Below are positions 62,591 through 64,000 of a stretch of DNA of 64,000 bases, piece after piece. The notes below the pieces were generated by a model. That model was not told where the DNA came from, ran no database searches, and saw nothing but the letters and a program-made list of their open reading frames with translations. Every line of letters begins with the position of its first letter. The first letter of the stretch is position 1. Source of the DNA: Polyangium sp. y55x31 (GTDB lineage Bacteria > Myxococcota_A > Polyangia > Polyangiales > Polyangiaceae); NCBI RefSeq assembly GCF_029946505.1, contig NZ_JARZHG010000007.1:124001-188000 (forward strand). Direction: 5' to 3'. The position numbers and the translations under genes are program-made.

Positions 62591-62929
62591 CTACTCCTTG
62601 GACTCGTCGGCGACGACGAACGCCTTGCGGATCGCGTCGACCGCGACGCGCTTCAAGACGTGCCCATCCGCGAGCTCCACGTCCACCGTGGCCACGCGGC
62701 CCTTCTGCAGGCCGACGCGCGTGACGTGGATACGCGCGCCTTTGCTGAGCGCGGCGTCGCGCAGGGTCACGTCTTCCATGGCGACGAGGTACATCCCCAC
62801 GCCGAACTCGCGCGGCTCGCCGGCGGAAGGCGCATCGGGCGTGTCTGCGCGGGCGACGCTCGACGTGGCCACGAGGCCCGCGGAAGCGGCGACCAGGGTC
62901 AGGAGCGATGACAAAAGCCGCGCACGCAT
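62591..62929 (-). CDS. Secreted protein of unknown function
   Basis: A 112-residue predicted secreted protein. The signal peptide (MRARLLSSLLTLVAASAGLVATSSVARA) is followed by ~80 residues with a beta-rich pattern (REFGVGMYLVAMEDVTLRDAALSKGARIHVTRVG; VATVDVELADGHVLKRVAVDAIR). No Cys remain in the mature part. ATG 62929 has AGGA upstream; ATG 62938 is the alternative. It lies upstream of ddl on the same strand with 101 bp between, including a hairpin. No family is recognised. Confidence 0.65.
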   Translation of the reverse strand: MRARLLSSLLTLVAASAGLVATSSVARADTPDAPSAGEPREFGVGMYLVAMEDVTLRDAALSKGARIHVTRVGLQKGRVATVDVELADGHVLKRVAVDAIRKAFVVADESKE

Positions 62930-62991
62930 GGCCGCCATCCTACAAGATTCCCGCGATCCAGGCTCGGTTTTTCAGCGGACGGCCGCGGCTT

Positions 62992-63600
62992 TCAGGATTC
63001 CTTGGGACGCCAACCATCGAGCGCTTTCTCCACGAAGAGCAGGCGGTCCTGACCCCAGAACAAAAGGTCGCCGACGAGGAAGCTCGGCGCGCCGCAGACC
63101 CCGATCCGCTCGGCCTGCTCGGTAACGTCCTTGAGGCGTTTCTTCATCCGCTCGTCCGCTGTCGACGCGACGAGCGCCGCGCCGTCGAGCCCCACGGAGG
63201 CCGCGACGTCGGCGAGGACGTCGTCCGCGGAGATGTCCCGGTCGAGGGCCCAATAAGCGCGATAGACGGCGTTCACGAGCACGGCGACGTGGTCCTCCGG
63301 CGCCGCGAGCACCATCCGCAGCGGCTTGACCGTGTTCATGGGGAAGCGCGAGGCGAAGCGAAACGGGACGCCCCAGTGATCCGCCCAGCGATGAAGGTCG
63401 GCTCGCACGAGCCTTTGCTTTGGCTCGGGCATGGCGAAGAGCGGGACGTTGGGGGTGCCGATCGCCTTGAAGAGAGCGCCGAGCAGGAAGGGCCGATACA
63501 CGAGCGAGGCGCCCTTGCGCGCCGCGAGGTCCTCGATCTGCGTGGATGCGAGGTACGCGAAGGGGCTCGAGAAATCGAAGAAGAACTCGACGCGCTTCAT
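62992..63600 (-). CDS. 2-hydroxychromene-2-carboxylate isomerase / DsbA-like
   Basis: A 202-residue thioredoxin-fold protein of the HCCA isomerase/GST-kappa group. The active-site Ser is in FFFDFSSPFAYLAST, where DsbA has CxxC. The C-terminal part has VCGAPSFLVGDLLFWGQDRLLFVEKAL, with the cis-Pro GAPSF region typical of DsbA-like folds. Members isomerise aromatic catabolic intermediates with glutathione, but many homologues have unknown substrates. No aromatic-degradation genes are nearby. The ATG at 63600 starts directly at the first strand. Confidence 0.87.
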   Translation of the reverse strand: MKRVEFFFDFSSPFAYLASTQIEDLAARKGASLVYRPFLLGALFKAIGTPNVPLFAMPEPKQRLVRADLHRWADHWGVPFRFASRFPMNTVKPLRMVLAAPEDHVAVLVNAVYRAYWALDRDISADDVLADVAASVGLDGAALVASTADERMKKRLKDVTEQAERIGVCGAPSFLVGDLLFWGQDRLLFVEKALDGWRPKES

Positions 63601-63725
63601 AGAGGCTCGAGCGCGAGATTCGACCGAGCTTCACGCGAGGCTCAACCGAAAAATCTTCCGTCCGCGATCGGGGCCCAAAGCCGTGCGAGGGGGCCGTGTC
63701 GGAAGGAGCGAACGGAGGAACGACG

Positions 63726-63977
63726 ATGCGAAAGACGACGATGATCCTGCTCGCGACCCTCGGCACGACCCTCTTCACGAGCGCGGCGTACGCGGAGCCC
63801 AAGAAGGAAAAGACCGAGAACTACGGCTACACGTTCGATGACGACGACCTTCTCGGGGGCGACCTCGGCGTCCAGACCGGCATGATCAAGGTCCGTCAGA
63901 AGGGGACGCGCGACAGGCTGATCCGCCCGCGCGTGCAGTTCGTGAACGAGCTCCTGAAGTCCGTCGAAGCGCTCTGA
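63726..63977 (+). CDS. Small secreted protein of unknown function
   Basis: An 83-residue secreted protein. The signal is MRKTTMILLATLGTTLFTSAAYA. The mature ~60 residues begin EPKKEKTENYGYTFDDDDLLGGDLG and end RVQFVNELLKSVEAL, with a basic middle (RQKGTRDRLIRPR). The Asp-rich segment could bind metal, but this is speculation. A GGAGG Shine-Dalgarno 7 nt upstream supports the ATG at 63726; an upstream GTG is in frame. The gene is 125 bp from the divergent isomerase gene. Confidence 0.7.
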   Translation: MRKTTMILLATLGTTLFTSAAYAEPKKEKTENYGYTFDDDDLLGGDLGVQTGMIKVRQKGTRDRLIRPRVQFVNELLKSVEAL

Positions 63978-64000
63978 GCCGCGACCTTCCGGCCGACGCC

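Overview
The window is very GC-rich (strong G/C bias at third codon positions) and carries a gene set typical of a myxobacterium, most likely order Polyangiales (Polyangium/Sorangium-like). Indicators are a eukaryotic-type Ser/Thr kinase with a C-terminal membrane anchor, a MYXO-CTERM-like sorting tail on an FG-GAP lipoprotein, many secreted lipoproteins with Gly/Pro-rich linkers, a response regulator fused to an XRE domain, PilZ and STAS signalling proteins, and a VgrG-DUF2169-pentapeptide-DUF3540-PAAR type VI secretion module. Taxonomy is inferred from gene content only. No insertion sequence, prophage, CRISPR array or rRNA was seen.

Layout. 1-12.5 kb: a 43-bp palindromic tandem repeat array, a GT-C-type membrane protein, an HU/IHF protein with an acidic tail, tyrS and a Tat-type lipoprotein, a 58-residue zinc-ribbon gene, a PilZ protein, an FG-GAP lipoprotein, 5-formyl-THF cyclo-ligase, an operon of GT2, C45-type Ntn hydrolase and LolA-like protein, and an orphan RsbR-like PAS-STAS regulator. 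12.5-27.8 kb: a lipoprotein in which an OmpA domain interrupts a DUF4139 protein, priA, a TIGR02996-type protein, the kinase, a beta-barrel protein, a GlpT-like antiporter, a rhomboid protease, and a PI-PLC/PNGase F-like lipoprotein pair.

27.8-45 kb: a BtuF-like protein, ACP and fatty-acyl-AMP ligase cluster with a GFA/CENP-V protein; a TPR-TonB receptor pair; two Cys-containing secreted proteins of unknown function; a 21/22-bp minisatellite; a 3-dehydroquinate-synthase homologue that seems to have lost all its metal ligands; tRNA-Pro; the RR-XRE regulator; a thioredoxin-like lipoprotein; trpE with an extra tail; a propeller-type lipoprotein; and an amidohydrolase. 45-52.4 kb: the five-gene T6SS spike module. 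52.4-64 kb: an LD-carboxypeptidase, twin initiator tRNA genes with a recognisable promoter and terminator, a HelD-like helicase, a SulP transporter, a GHMP kinase, an alcohol dehydrogenase next to ddl, and small secreted proteins.

Most genes are housekeeping or envelope functions in short operons, often with start/stop overlaps. The most distinctive items are the degenerate metal-site EboD/AroB-like protein, the OmpA-in-DUF4139 insertion, the T6SS spike module with no obvious effector, the ACP-FAAL cluster without a synthase, and several non-coding elements (two tandem repeat arrays, three G-quadruplex motifs, and palindromes in promoter regions). Family assignments come from motif recognition by eye; no database search was run. 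Start codons are best guesses where several are possible, and this is stated in the entries.
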